The position numbers and the translations under genes were made by a program. This document shows, in pieces, positions 26,301 to 35,149 of a stretch of 47,452 nt of DNA (the stretch's first letter is position 1; every line of letters starts with the position of its first letter). Source of the DNA: a virus; the IMG/VR virus record IMGVR_UViG_3300032177_000019, positions 1 to 47,452 of that record; one strand, 5' to 3'. Below the pieces are notes generated by a model. The model made no database searches. It was not told where the DNA came from and saw only the letters and a program-made list of their open reading frames with translations.

Positions 26301-27027
26301 TTTTATTCCAGCCAGAAAATACTATGTTGCTAAAGGCGATAGTACTAATAATCCAGAACAAGTTTTGGAGGGGGTTGATAGCGCCACTGCCTACTGGAGA
26401 ACCACTTCTACGAGTACAGCTATAAGTGGTAATCGTTATCGGGCATACGCCTGGGATGAAAAGATAGAGGATAATCAACCGCCTATAAAGAGTACCAATA
26501 TTAAAGAACTAGAGGCTTTGCAGAGTGTAGAATATAATAAGACTCTAGCTTTAATGGGGCATACTTTTTCTTTCAGCAGCTTTATACCTTTTGAGGAGAG
26601 TGCCTTTTTAACTTTTCTTAAAGAAGGTGAGCCTTCATGGCAACTTGAAATGCGAAGTAGTAGGAATAGAATGCAGGACGTAAAAAAGTATATTACGAGT
26701 GGTAAAACAACCAATGCAACTAAACTTTGGGGAACCATCCCTGAAAGGGAACCTTGGAGCGCCCCGGGTCACGCGTGGACGCATAAGTTAGAAGAAGATC
26801 CGGATTTTTCTACCTGTGGAGCCGTTAGTTCGTGGGCCGAACCCTATAAAATGATCATATTCTATCAATTTTTACATTTACATGACGAGCTTGCCGTTTT
26901 TCAACCGGCAGAATTCTGGAGTAGCATGCCTTCGTCAATGTCTCGCACGGCACAAGCTAATGGGTTTGTACTTGGCGGAGGGTTATCTTCACAAAAGGAC
27001 GTTGGTATTTTACATACAGATACTTAA
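20365..27027 (+). CDS. Giant (2,220-residue) putative tail or baseplate protein
   Basis: GTG start with AAAGGAGA 5 bases upstream. The N-terminus (residues 1-90) is Cys-rich (GGGSCVANAFF, ISCFNSGDCNSEGKCLPC) and could form a metal or disulfide cluster. Residues about 270-410 form an Ala-rich helical region (TIDAVNAARTAKNTAVALQN, LATANAAAASAAYTQAT), in contrast to the mainly beta and loop sequence elsewhere. The remainder has no repeats that I can define but is rich in Tyr, Pro and Asp with scattered cysteines, and carries segments such as CSCTGDITDPQFQNGTQIP. No tape-measure features (regular long coiled coils, transmembrane segments) are evident. Function unknown. Its size and place next to large adhesins suggest a tail-tip or baseplate scaffold. 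Confidence 0.6.
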   Translation: MVKFLSGSTYSGERIKTCTFWRSDLTTNKTKDYADISSTDVGGGSCVANAFFKREDISCFNSGDCNSEGKCLPCTKYKYGGMQLGISHSPPLTVLKEFNKGITDDDLRSPNKLIIGKEIATRTDADQLPFHVVLRNIQAGIAKCCHWSAGNGTPSKFYLAKIIKGNATKTYIEYTTLPQEKDSAGNPVKDKNGRVIDPVIQEVKTDVPGIYVTNTAFDDKVGSFFPVGTVVLAGFEDQPSFYLEPRTGLMKPGEDVIFLASAADSYLTKAKKTAVKCTQPTIDAVNAARTAKNTAVALQNEAINYYNQTLLSNEPDLIASAKVKSDLATANAAAASAAYTQATILGNSANVTIGDIVNAEVSDDITVAAKVLADTLDALAAQVTITANCASGTSAGNTASMMAGKLVILARAMRSLGYKGASKCELFFTAENVAKQWNAPTDGSLPCNGVRTECQFYTGPVWAHATDEKLEVGKSIIAEQLQELRFYSDDWTRYTDPFTTFRNRFSTPYIWAFKEYLDSGGTPEIGDMALYKPKLLFSKIDTTSAAVQYDTASIERVSISDFTTFAVEKTRALIQPGSPSLDNKDKPPAFPTVITRPGEPSDARLKITHPRLDKKTGQEVVGKTGPFILRNWSENRNTATLFGTATPGATIFLVNETALQRRFEYNAFYETQNTSLPESITGIPGAPDFSSAEAVASLVAFMTALEEEKSLNTSEVPNPFAKFSADYLSGQWASINEIGLVYNEINKIYAFIFLSDTAILFDYTLIDFRLLHSVIAQTVFEGEDFSMFSEPGSTKLGDASNDTVAKGFISAQAIQTVGRAKEIVKLSYGYYAWREVNRGLTLAASTGTGNPDVVLESEANAFISRQAYQVVQYRKTITLEDGWYTINDCGYIMVPIPDLNVHRVLPLPNVVGSLVGFQNVLTNYGGRGSVVAQWAIESASLNINDTKKNLLQYYRDTDGRGLPANYVILGPDTNFEQAYGRPVPGRDSIEITFTFLRSQTCSPAGLLSVPELAEDVVEQDFYKEFFSPSHPSGDKPFCEYKHAFSFDVKGTLTAGGVRGSGESVVAITKEQQEYVWVFADSEGRPIGKKYSRLLVMYSNLSCISVDIFYRWKQSCIRYALMPELSIAIGTAGGTLLVAPRATVNPADLQLGSRYAAGYLGDNTCDRTPSCGDHEHGQYGSDLAEIEYSHLVTPTQTVGGETIPAVYKMYYPSAGQVPPAPISSEADEFRYPGDTWRKLVGPVWYPYTACENARYYAKTNAAFGTDSTELINKPLTSLAVGPVITSIEGEALNTATGNRPPASDEAYRGIDRVTAEILDTHPSLRACSSEYTYGNLIAAGQPVFDGYARRRGQIDLFWYSDHGFAPPPFGNFGRNMLMFEVSDRRGDYLGDPPDGGQGFRWMPIFPTRDNIGSNIDILSESLEVQHYRLQCMNNPAGGGTEGITNTPRYTHRALIENKIGAVDYPYVPYWPKFLADASLGKEPAGRAVDAGPISTQWAWREKAKPIKRGQAGSSIIKGLALAAPDYILDHQRLEVSLRPAEGEYTLTYEGPKHDQYGALTKNGTLRLGSGPPREIIIDFANQIFGLAPMIDTVYDLSQTLGGSAFPCIPGTPIDTPSFGKPCSCTGDITDPQFQNGTQIPAIFTHLDNRSTLGYSGLYSEETMSAPFGTDLPRTTTADPSVMGNYYIKGIGFKLDYDFIPVTAVNPMSDSRAVAQYTWSRTPHGTAYPNEGGGVDGSFGTAETNTDVYKYATTGKIFTSAVASDALEISSVSGDIAAFFPSPLLAHTVQTEKDTTGPKTTHPITVLGILPSGDLKLKGHTPCTDIAAAGKGYSNGEPEQVVLNMTFLPYMRITKVTISFAAGKGMQVPRVSLGVVDPVNRTGSLPTVRTARVIGESIETATGMDLGLRDSSLYSQTALNEGRTIFRVTIVPSYQDMPFWNQFGQEFELIFADRDNEHSMGIIGIALEAAMVSTDGAVEIIFIPARKYYVAKGDSTNNPEQVLEGVDSATAYWRTTSTSTAISGNRYRAYAWDEKIEDNQPPIKSTNIKELEALQSVEYNKTLALMGHTFSFSSFIPFEESAFLTFLKEGEPSWQLEMRSSRNRMQDVKKYITSGKTTNATKLWGTIPEREPWSAPGHAWTHKLEEDPDFSTCGAVSSWAEPYKMIIFYQFLHLHDELAVFQPAEFWSSMPSSMSRTAQANGFVLGGGLSSQKDVGILHTDT

Positions 27028-27041
27028 AAAGGAAGTTAGTT

Positions 27042-27386
27042 ATGCCGTACAGTCAATTCCTGTATTGTGAGAAATGTGGAGCGCCCCACCGGCTTGAACT
27101 AGATCAGCAAGCCACTATCGAGGCTTATATTAAGGAGGGTCGAAGTAGTGCAAGTATAAATTACGCTCTGGTATTGTGGGATTACTTAATATACACTTGT
27201 TCTTTCTGTAAAACCTCCTTTCTTTACACCTATAGAGACGTAGAGAGGCGTGTCAGAGAATATTTGTCAGTTAAATCTCAGGAGCACGAAAGAAGGCTTA
27301 CTGAGGCTGTAGAGCAAAGTGAGATTTTTGAAAGTAATAGAGCACGTATAGAAAAAGAAGTTTTGAAACGGTATGGAAGGAGATAG
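27042..27386 (+). CDS. Zinc-ribbon protein with helical tail
   Basis: 114 residues from ATG with AAGGAAG upstream. Two CxxC knuckles (CEKC near residue 9 and CSFC near 53) are separated by a helical segment and look like a zinc ribbon. The C-terminal half is a charged helix (EHERRLTEAVEQSEIFESN, RIEKEVLKRYGRR) suited to a coiled coil. It lies between two giant virion genes and overlaps the start of the second by one base, so coupled translation and an assembly or structural role for that adhesin are plausible. This second zinc-ribbon miniprotein resembles the one at 5300 only in the CxxC pattern. Confidence 0.6.
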   Translation: MPYSQFLYCEKCGAPHRLELDQQATIEAYIKEGRSSASINYALVLWDYLIYTCSFCKTSFLYTYRDVERRVREYLSVKSQEHERRLTEAVEQSEIFESNRARIEKEVLKRYGRR

Positions 27387-30300
27387 TGGTATATAGTATA
27401 CTATCAGAAGCTCGGGTTAGTTCTTCTTTAGCAGAGAGGCAGCCCGCAGATAAAGCCTATTCTGTTATTTGGGATACCAACCGGGACCTCAAAGGCTGGA
27501 CGGCTGCTATAAATATGGAAGTGGTGGGGGCGTGGGGTAGTTTTTTTTACGCCACAAAGCTTACGTCGGCCGGGGGTTATATTGGCCCGGCTACCGCATT
27601 TACACCTGTTGATTCCTTAGAGGGCAATAGAATATTTTTTAGACTTAAGTACGACAAGCATCCTAAGAATAAGAATGCTACCAGTTTTGGTAAGATACAA
27701 TGGACGACTGTTGCGGATGGTACGTTTAACGACACTAAGTCTACGACTTTTTCACTTTTAGCGGACGGAAATTGGCATCTATACGAAGTAAATGTGGGTC
27801 AAAATGCGCAGTGGGTAGGCCTAATAAATAATATTAGATTTTATCCTTGTGAAGACGGGGCAAGAAATGACGAGTTCTTTATCAGTTATTTTGAGATAGG
27901 TAACACTAATTTTACCTTTGATCTTAGTAATCCTAAAGCAGGAACTCGTGGTTATGTTCTTGGCGAGAGAATACCAGAAGATCAAATTATCATACAAAAG
28001 GACGTCAATGACAAACTACTTGTTAACATAGATGGTTACGGGTTTGTTCAAGTTGTTTTAGTCCCTCAGACGGGTACGCTCCAAACTATAATGAGGGACC
28101 TCTCTCTTCAGTTGGGAAAGATATCGTTGGGTGGGTATTTAAGAGCCGAAGCCACCGTTGACGACACCACTGGGTATGTCAAGATACAATCTGGTACCTA
28201 TGCTAGCGATTCTTCTGTAGCGGTTTTGTTTGGGACGCACTCTTGTGGGCCTACGTTAGGGCTAATGAATTTATTCGGTACGTTTACTGGGACATCTGTT
28301 TTAGGAACCGAGCCGGACGCAGCCTATACCCCGCTAGCCGCTTATCGCCCTACAACTTTAGAAATCATCGCGCTATTTGATAATGACAGTTCTGTGCAGG
28401 CTTTTAGTCTTGATCCCCAGGAATATATTCTTCAAGGGGGACGTGCAGACTTTGGACTTAGCGGAAAACCTCTTGAAACCACACAGAACATTGCTTACTC
28501 TGCTTCTCCCACGGGGGGACAGACCACTATTACAAAGTCTCAGTTTGATTTTAGAGGCAGTACGGTTATTGATATAAACCATCCTTTTTCAGATGACGGG
28601 GTCCTTGAAAAAGTATGGGCTAACGGTATAATGGATGTAGCCGGGGGTAGTAAGTGGAAGATATTTCGTCCTAAACTTAATGGAGATATTTTATTAGTTG
28701 CCGAAGGGCAAATTGGACAAACTACGATTTCGTCCAATCCTAACGGGGGTTTAGTTCTAAGTGCTGAGGCTGGAGTATTTTTCGTAGACGTTTCTGGTCA
28801 AAACATTAGGGTTAGGCGCGGTGACCTATTGGGTCTCTATAACGCACAGCTACATGTGGGTATGGCAGATAGTCTAAAAATAGACGCTCTTTACTATACA
28901 ATAAGTGGGGACGCTACCGGCACCATAACTCCCCCTCCCCCTTCCGGGGCAGGAGAGCAAGGTCTTTCTATTTATGCTCGAGGTACAGATCTTAAAAAAA
29001 CAGCAGTATTAGATATAGATCTAAGGCGTAGATTAAATATCAATAAGATTAGCATTACCGGCGAACAGGTAACCCAGAATGTAGAGTATAATATTGCTAC
29101 CGCCTCTACCGCGTCTTTTAGTGCGGCTATTCCAGGCTCTCACACCGTTTGTTATCAGTACCCCCTAGCACCGCTACCCACTTGTTTTACTAGAACTAAT
29201 CAAGGTTTTAATATTCAAGCGCTAAACGATGACGTTTTGTATGCGAACAACGGGGTCACTGCCTTTGGCGACGGCGGGGACGGGGGTATAGGAGGGGCCA
29301 CTGTTGTTGGGGCTACATATTTTTATGGTAACGGCGATGGGGAGTTTTTGGGTGTATACGAACTGGTTACTGCCGGCGGGGAGGTTTACGACTATACTAA
29401 AGACACCCTATCTATAAGTTGTTTTTTTGGGTCTGTTAGTCCTCGTATAGATAAGCCGATAAGTAAAGCAGTTATGTATTTTAAAGACAGAAAGAATCAG
29501 CGCTCTTGGCAGATAGAATACGCGTTTAATGGCTCCGGGGGTGACGGTAGTTCTTCCGGTTTTAATAAAATACCGGAAGAGAGTATAACAGAGGTAAAGT
29601 TAGATAAAACATCCATATTTGCGGCCACTGCTTCAGGTACGGGTACTTCTAATCTTACTACTCTGTTTTTAAAAAACCCGGTTCTTTTGACTACGGTTGC
29701 AGACGGAGTTACTGGAGGAGTTGAGCCTCCAGCAGGGGTACATGCTACGACTGTCAATCTACAAGAGCAAGCCACGTTCATACAAACACAGTGGAGTAGA
29801 TTTGAATGGAACTTCACTCCCGTTAGGGCTACGGGTTTTCAATGGGTTTGCATGGAGCACTGGAGTACTAAAATATCAGAGTTTCAGATATTTTCTTCCT
29901 CTACCTCTGAAGAGACCATAGGAGATAATGCTCAAGTACTATTTTCAGCAGACGGGGAAAACTTTACGACGGCTGAACTGATATCCTCTAATACGGGTAC
30001 AGTTGAATATAGACTAGGAAATTCTCCGCAATATATGCGTATCGTATTTAGACCTACCTTACTTCTGGGTATAAACGACGTTTCATTGGAATTTGAAAAC
30101 GATACTGTATCTTTTGGTCCACACGGTAGACTAGACTCTTTATCCATTCCTGACGCTAAAGTAGGAAGTGTTGGCTCTTCTACCCCACTTTTGATAACTA
30201 ATACTACAGGGCAGACATCTAATTTAAGCGTAAACATTGCCCCTGATACTAACAGCACAAAGAGACTTATCTACTTTAATAAACTGCATAGCGAGGAGTC

Positions 30301-33300
30301 TATCCAAGCACCTGATTTTGGTGCGCCCGGGAAAATAGATTTTACTGACGATAAGATACTCTATGAAACATCTAATATTGCTATAAATGCTACATCTTAC
30401 GGTCTTCTAGACCTTACGGGCTTTAATAATTCCTCGTTAACTTCTAATCTTCTAACCAATCCGGGTTTTGAAACAGGAGACCTTAGTGGTTGGAGTTTGA
30501 GTGTCACGCATTCGGGGTCTCTATCTTTCCAAGTTCCTAGGGTTTATTCCATAACTAACTATGACCACGTGGAGTCTTTTCAGAATGGGTCTTACGTATT
30601 TGGCTTCTATATAGACGAGGTTGACCCAGAACATCAGAACGGAAGCGCTTGGGTAAAGTTCGATTTACAGCAAACGGTAGACGTCTCTTCGTATGTATCA
30701 CACATCACAAACGGGGGTACTGACTGTACCATTACTTTACCCTACCTTTACTTGGGACCAGCTTCTCCTCTTCCTATACTAACTATAACTGAGGGGGCTA
30801 CCTTAGCTGATATTACTACGGCCACCCCCACCACGTACATACACACTTTTTCTTTGATAGAGTCTGGTTACGTTGCCACGCCATCTATTAGTGATCAGTT
30901 AGTTTTTACTAATAAATTTACGCTTCACAAAACTACAAAGTATGTAAATATACGGTTATCCGTAAATAATACAGGTTTCCACCCTACGGGCTCTTTTCCT
31001 GTTCAAAGACAAGGTGTATTGGTAGAGGATGTTTCACTTGTGCTTTCTTTTCCGGGGACGAATAAATCTTGGTACAAGAGTTGGAGAACGGGGGCTGGAG
31101 ATTTTACAGATAGTTCTTTTGTTCCTGTAACGGAGTTCACGACTATAACAGGTTCCACGCATTGGTATCAGCCATATGTTCAGCGTACTTATCCCCTGGG
31201 TCCCGCAGCCAACCAAGTACAGGCAGTGACACACGCTTTAGGCTTGAATCGTTTCCAAGAGATTAGATCTTTTAGACGAATGACTGCTACCGATCCAGGT
31301 GTACTTGGCGTGGGGTGGCCGGGAGAGAAAACTATTGCTGGATTTAGAATAGCATGTATGGGCGGTACGTTTGTTCAGTCTTATCCAAAGAAATTTCAAG
31401 TAGAGACTTTAATACGCGCAGTAGACCTAGGAACTACTCCTGATCTTAATAACCCCAGTCACTACCAAGTTGTGAAAGTATATAGTTCTCTAAATTATAA
31501 TGCAGGTCCTAGTTATTTTACAGGGTCATCTATTAGGGAACTGTCAATAGTAACATTTTTGTTGGATACCCCTGTTATAACCACAGGAATGAAACTTGTA
31601 TTTACTCTTAATTGCGATACTTACGAGTTAAATATTGGTTATGCGGGAAATAGTACTACGATGCAGGCGGCCACGGGTTGTGCCGATTCTCCTTTTGGTG
31701 GCGGGGATTTTGTTTCTATTGAAGGTTTATATGTCTCTATGTTTTCTCCCTTGGAAAAAATTGGAATAACTTCTTTACCCCTAACTGATGAAAGAGAATA
31801 TAATCAAATTGGGGTTACCACTGTATACTCCGCTGTAGACTTAGGCAGACACTACGCTATAGATACTAATAGTAAGGTGTTTGAACTTATAGCGGAAACA
31901 ATCAATCAGAGCCAATGGAATGCTACCTCGGTTGCGTACAGTCTTACGAATACTTCGGATCCCAATGCAGTATCTTGGGGAAACACTACGGCGATAAATA
32001 CGCGGTGGATACGCTTCTCGTCTCCTGCTCAAGTAGAGTATGAATACGGGGTATTTAATACAGCCAGTGGCACGGTTTCTAAGTTGCCGCAGTCTTCCTT
32101 GCTAAGTGCGAGAATATACCCAGATATAACTGTATCTGAATTTCCTGTAGAGGGGTATAACTCTTCCTGGGTTAATTTAGGTAAAGCTTTAACAGATACT
32201 GATAGTTCTACCTATATTTACTATTCCGATTACCCCATTATAGCTATAGATATCGGAAACCTTGAACTAATTAATAATGACGTTGTTAACCCAGGTAATA
32301 ACCATGCCCTAGATTCTGGGTCTATTTGGGGGTCTACTGGAGATAAAGCGTACTGGGTGGCATATACAGAAACAGGCTATGCATATGCGGCCCAAGCATA
32401 CTCTGCTACTGTGCGGCCAGAACAGGTACGTTTTTCTTCTTTCGGTGCTGGGGTTCCACTCACGGCAGTGCGGTGGGTAGCCCTTCGAGGAGCTTCAAAT
32501 TTACATATTTCCTTTACCGGTAACCCTCCTAAGTCCTATAACTATAGAACTCCTGGTCAACTTCTTAGCGGGGCGAGATTTAAGCCTAGAGAGCTTCCGG
32601 TACCCACGGCTAAGCCTACTTGGTTCATATCTTCTAAGACCGGTCTACAGGATATTTCAACATTAGTTTCTACTCTAGGAAGGACGTCCCCGTACGTCGA
32701 AGGTACGGATTTTGGGGCGAATAATTCTAATATTGGGGCAGTTGTTAATGCTTTTTCCGGGCAGTTTACGTTGAGTGCCCCTGTCTTTTGGGGAGCGGGA
32801 ACAAGAGACTCTAGTACGGGGCAAGAATCCGCTGCTTTGGCGTTTCCACACAGTATTTGGAGAGTGTTTAGAGACCCTTACCGGGGTGGGGTTGTCACGA
32901 AACAGGTTGCGGCTGTGCTTATTTTAGGTTATAATTCTTTATATTACCCCTCCTCTTTCAAAATTCAGTCTCTTATAACCACCTCTTCTGATCCCACCGC
33001 TGAGGGTAGTTGGCAAGATGTGCCCGGGGCAGATTTTACGGGAGCAGATACTTGGCAAGGGGGTTTAGGTTTTACTTACATACTTATGGCCCCTGTAATT
33101 ACAGCGGGTATCAGACTTTATATTTCTGCGAGTGTGTATGATTCCGATGCAGCTAACAACCTTTCTGTAGGAGCGATCGGGGCTTATTCTAATCTAAGTT
33201 ATCGTGGTCCTCAGACTCGGGTTGGTAAAGTAGTTGTTTATGAACAGGTTTCTGAGGCTTCTCTACTTCAAGGGCAACTTTCAGTAAATCAGGCTTTATT

Positions 33301-35140
33301 TGCAACTATAACTTCTTCTGGTTCTACTCCGGATCATCCCATTTCTAACCTTAACGACGAAAGGATAGATACTTATTGGCAGTCACCTTCCTTTTCTGAT
33401 GTAGTTTATATTACACTACCCACCCCTAAAACTATTTCTAGCTTTATGTGGGAGTTGGATCCTAGTATAGGACAACAAAGCGGAGGACTGAGTATTAATG
33501 CTCCAGAAGATTTTCAGTTGTTCGCTAATGTCGGCGGATCGGATAGAGAACTACTGCACCAAGTTTCCTACTCAGGCACTTCCTTTAGTGGTACACTTTC
33601 TACCACAACCTCTGATTCTTTTACCTTCAAAATAAACAGTGTTCAGGGTCAGAATACGGATGCTAATTCTATACAGTTAAGTGAAATTAGTCTTATAGAA
33701 ACTCTAGTTCAGGTTGATCCCCTTGTAACGATTACAGGTGTGTTGGATAGACGACCTGGCGGTACAAATACGACTAGTACTAAAATTTCGTATGCCTCCG
33801 GTTCACAAGTTAATGCCCAAGTTTCTCTATTTGGTTTTGACGGGGGAAATGATCCGGATTTTTCTGAACGGGATTTATTTAGTCTCTGGATAAATATAAA
33901 TGACGTAGCGCTTTTAGATACTACTTTTGGTAGTATTAAGATTGGTAATAGTCCAGACATCTTTTATAGGTGGGACTTGAAAGACGTATCTTTGCATTCT
34001 GGTTGGAATAACCTTCAACTTCAATTTTCTACGGCGGCAGATAAGTCTGTTACTCCTTTCCAATTCGGAGAACGTTACGACCCGGCAACTGGTGAAAGTA
34101 AAGTAGACTTTATAACCGGAGATTATCTTAGATACGCTACTGGGCCGTGGGCCACCACACCTCCTAATCTTATAGAGTGTCCAGGTATTAGATTTATAGA
34201 ACTAGAGTTTAGAGGAACCGGTGGCGCATCTACGTTAGAGATGGTAGTAGATGATTTAAGATTTGTGAGAAATAAATTTTCAGATATCTGTAAATTTGCT
34301 CCGTCTTTGTATTTAAATAACGATGAAGTATTCACTATTTATACAGAGGGCTTAGACTTGGTAACGGGAACAGTAGAGTTTTGGCTGTCCCCAGACTGGG
34401 ATAGTGCCGGGCAGCTACTGGGCTCCCGCGCGGTTGTGCCTTGCTTATTTAGAGTAATTTTTCCCGATAATAGATTTCTAAGTCTTATCTTTCGTTTATC
34501 CGATAGATTTGTTTGTATAATAAACGATGGAGTTTTATCCCGTCAGTTCGTAAGTGTTCCTGGTATTTACTTTTTTAATCGTTATGAGACTTTTCACTTC
34601 GCACTCGCGTGGGATGTAAACGGGGGTATAGACGGTCGGGGGGTAACTCTAGCGATGTATATCAATGGTAGTTTGGTTTATGAGACTTACGAGACATGGG
34701 TAGGTTCAAGAGAGAGTGGGAGTACGGTATTAATAGGTGGTGAGGCTGGGCAGTTTGCTGCAGCCCCGCCACCTAACGAAACAGCCGCCGCCTACACAGC
34801 CGTCCCTACAATGCCGCTAACTACCACGCAATCCTGTTGGGCTTTATTGGAAAATTTAAAGATTTATAACTATGCTAAGACTGATTTTAGAGATAGAGAG
34901 AGCCCAGATGTAGATAAAATTCAGCTGGTGAATCCCTCTGAAATGCTTCAAATATCTTTAGATGACGTTAACTTCTACGATGTAGGGTCTTCAAACCTTC
35001 CGTTGGTAGTAAATAACGTTGTTTCTGGGGCCCCTGTTACTATTTACGTTAGAACTAACATACCCAAGGGATTAACTGGGCGTGAGAATAGGGACGCTTC
35101 TTTGCTAGTGCGATGGAAAGTACCAGATCCACAGTGTTAA
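27386..35140 (+). CDS. Giant adhesin-like tail protein with carbohydrate-binding modules
   Basis: 2,584 residues from a GTG that shares a base with the preceding stop (TAGTG) and follows AAGGAG. Visible modules: an N-terminal CBM-like beta sandwich (about 28-175, ending VGLINNIRFYPCEDGARNDE); the tail module shared with the 7729 and 17525 products (about 215-300); an F5/8C-like segment near 800 (TQWSRFEWNFTPVRATGFQW); a CBM-like start NLLTNPGFETGDLSGW near 1021; a discoidin-like domain at about 1983-2095 (HPISNLNDERIDTYWQSPSF); a LamG/ConA-like lectin domain at about 2324-2498 (GTVEFWLSPDW, VTLAMYINGSLVYET, LLENLKIYNYAKTDF); and a C-terminal module ending YVRTNIP. These are sugar- or surface-binding folds, so this is a strong candidate receptor-binding protein. 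Confidence 0.75.
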   Translation: MVYSILSEARVSSSLAERQPADKAYSVIWDTNRDLKGWTAAINMEVVGAWGSFFYATKLTSAGGYIGPATAFTPVDSLEGNRIFFRLKYDKHPKNKNATSFGKIQWTTVADGTFNDTKSTTFSLLADGNWHLYEVNVGQNAQWVGLINNIRFYPCEDGARNDEFFISYFEIGNTNFTFDLSNPKAGTRGYVLGERIPEDQIIIQKDVNDKLLVNIDGYGFVQVVLVPQTGTLQTIMRDLSLQLGKISLGGYLRAEATVDDTTGYVKIQSGTYASDSSVAVLFGTHSCGPTLGLMNLFGTFTGTSVLGTEPDAAYTPLAAYRPTTLEIIALFDNDSSVQAFSLDPQEYILQGGRADFGLSGKPLETTQNIAYSASPTGGQTTITKSQFDFRGSTVIDINHPFSDDGVLEKVWANGIMDVAGGSKWKIFRPKLNGDILLVAEGQIGQTTISSNPNGGLVLSAEAGVFFVDVSGQNIRVRRGDLLGLYNAQLHVGMADSLKIDALYYTISGDATGTITPPPPSGAGEQGLSIYARGTDLKKTAVLDIDLRRRLNINKISITGEQVTQNVEYNIATASTASFSAAIPGSHTVCYQYPLAPLPTCFTRTNQGFNIQALNDDVLYANNGVTAFGDGGDGGIGGATVVGATYFYGNGDGEFLGVYELVTAGGEVYDYTKDTLSISCFFGSVSPRIDKPISKAVMYFKDRKNQRSWQIEYAFNGSGGDGSSSGFNKIPEESITEVKLDKTSIFAATASGTGTSNLTTLFLKNPVLLTTVADGVTGGVEPPAGVHATTVNLQEQATFIQTQWSRFEWNFTPVRATGFQWVCMEHWSTKISEFQIFSSSTSEETIGDNAQVLFSADGENFTTAELISSNTGTVEYRLGNSPQYMRIVFRPTLLLGINDVSLEFENDTVSFGPHGRLDSLSIPDAKVGSVGSSTPLLITNTTGQTSNLSVNIAPDTNSTKRLIYFNKLHSEESIQAPDFGAPGKIDFTDDKILYETSNIAINATSYGLLDLTGFNNSSLTSNLLTNPGFETGDLSGWSLSVTHSGSLSFQVPRVYSITNYDHVESFQNGSYVFGFYIDEVDPEHQNGSAWVKFDLQQTVDVSSYVSHITNGGTDCTITLPYLYLGPASPLPILTITEGATLADITTATPTTYIHTFSLIESGYVATPSISDQLVFTNKFTLHKTTKYVNIRLSVNNTGFHPTGSFPVQRQGVLVEDVSLVLSFPGTNKSWYKSWRTGAGDFTDSSFVPVTEFTTITGSTHWYQPYVQRTYPLGPAANQVQAVTHALGLNRFQEIRSFRRMTATDPGVLGVGWPGEKTIAGFRIACMGGTFVQSYPKKFQVETLIRAVDLGTTPDLNNPSHYQVVKVYSSLNYNAGPSYFTGSSIRELSIVTFLLDTPVITTGMKLVFTLNCDTYELNIGYAGNSTTMQAATGCADSPFGGGDFVSIEGLYVSMFSPLEKIGITSLPLTDEREYNQIGVTTVYSAVDLGRHYAIDTNSKVFELIAETINQSQWNATSVAYSLTNTSDPNAVSWGNTTAINTRWIRFSSPAQVEYEYGVFNTASGTVSKLPQSSLLSARIYPDITVSEFPVEGYNSSWVNLGKALTDTDSSTYIYYSDYPIIAIDIGNLELINNDVVNPGNNHALDSGSIWGSTGDKAYWVAYTETGYAYAAQAYSATVRPEQVRFSSFGAGVPLTAVRWVALRGASNLHISFTGNPPKSYNYRTPGQLLSGARFKPRELPVPTAKPTWFISSKTGLQDISTLVSTLGRTSPYVEGTDFGANNSNIGAVVNAFSGQFTLSAPVFWGAGTRDSSTGQESAALAFPHSIWRVFRDPYRGGVVTKQVAAVLILGYNSLYYPSSFKIQSLITTSSDPTAEGSWQDVPGADFTGADTWQGGLGFTYILMAPVITAGIRLYISASVYDSDAANNLSVGAIGAYSNLSYRGPQTRVGKVVVYEQVSEASLLQGQLSVNQALFATITSSGSTPDHPISNLNDERIDTYWQSPSFSDVVYITLPTPKTISSFMWELDPSIGQQSGGLSINAPEDFQLFANVGGSDRELLHQVSYSGTSFSGTLSTTTSDSFTFKINSVQGQNTDANSIQLSEISLIETLVQVDPLVTITGVLDRRPGGTNTTSTKISYASGSQVNAQVSLFGFDGGNDPDFSERDLFSLWININDVALLDTTFGSIKIGNSPDIFYRWDLKDVSLHSGWNNLQLQFSTAADKSVTPFQFGERYDPATGESKVDFITGDYLRYATGPWATTPPNLIECPGIRFIELEFRGTGGASTLEMVVDDLRFVRNKFSDICKFAPSLYLNNDEVFTIYTEGLDLVTGTVEFWLSPDWDSAGQLLGSRAVVPCLFRVIFPDNRFLSLIFRLSDRFVCIINDGVLSRQFVSVPGIYFFNRYETFHFALAWDVNGGIDGRGVTLAMYINGSLVYETYETWVGSRESGSTVLIGGEAGQFAAAPPPNETAAAYTAVPTMPLTTTQSCWALLENLKIYNYAKTDFRDRESPDVDKIQLVNPSEMLQISLDDVNFYDVGSSNLPLVVNNVVSGAPVTIYVRTNIPKGLTGRENRDASLLVRWKVPDPQC

Positions 35141-35149
35141 AGGAAGATA

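Noticed and set aside
20365-27027. Tail tape-measure protein
   Set aside because: The length would fit a long tail, but it lacks long regular helices and membrane-like segments apart from the Ala-rich stretch, and is Cys- and Tyr-rich.
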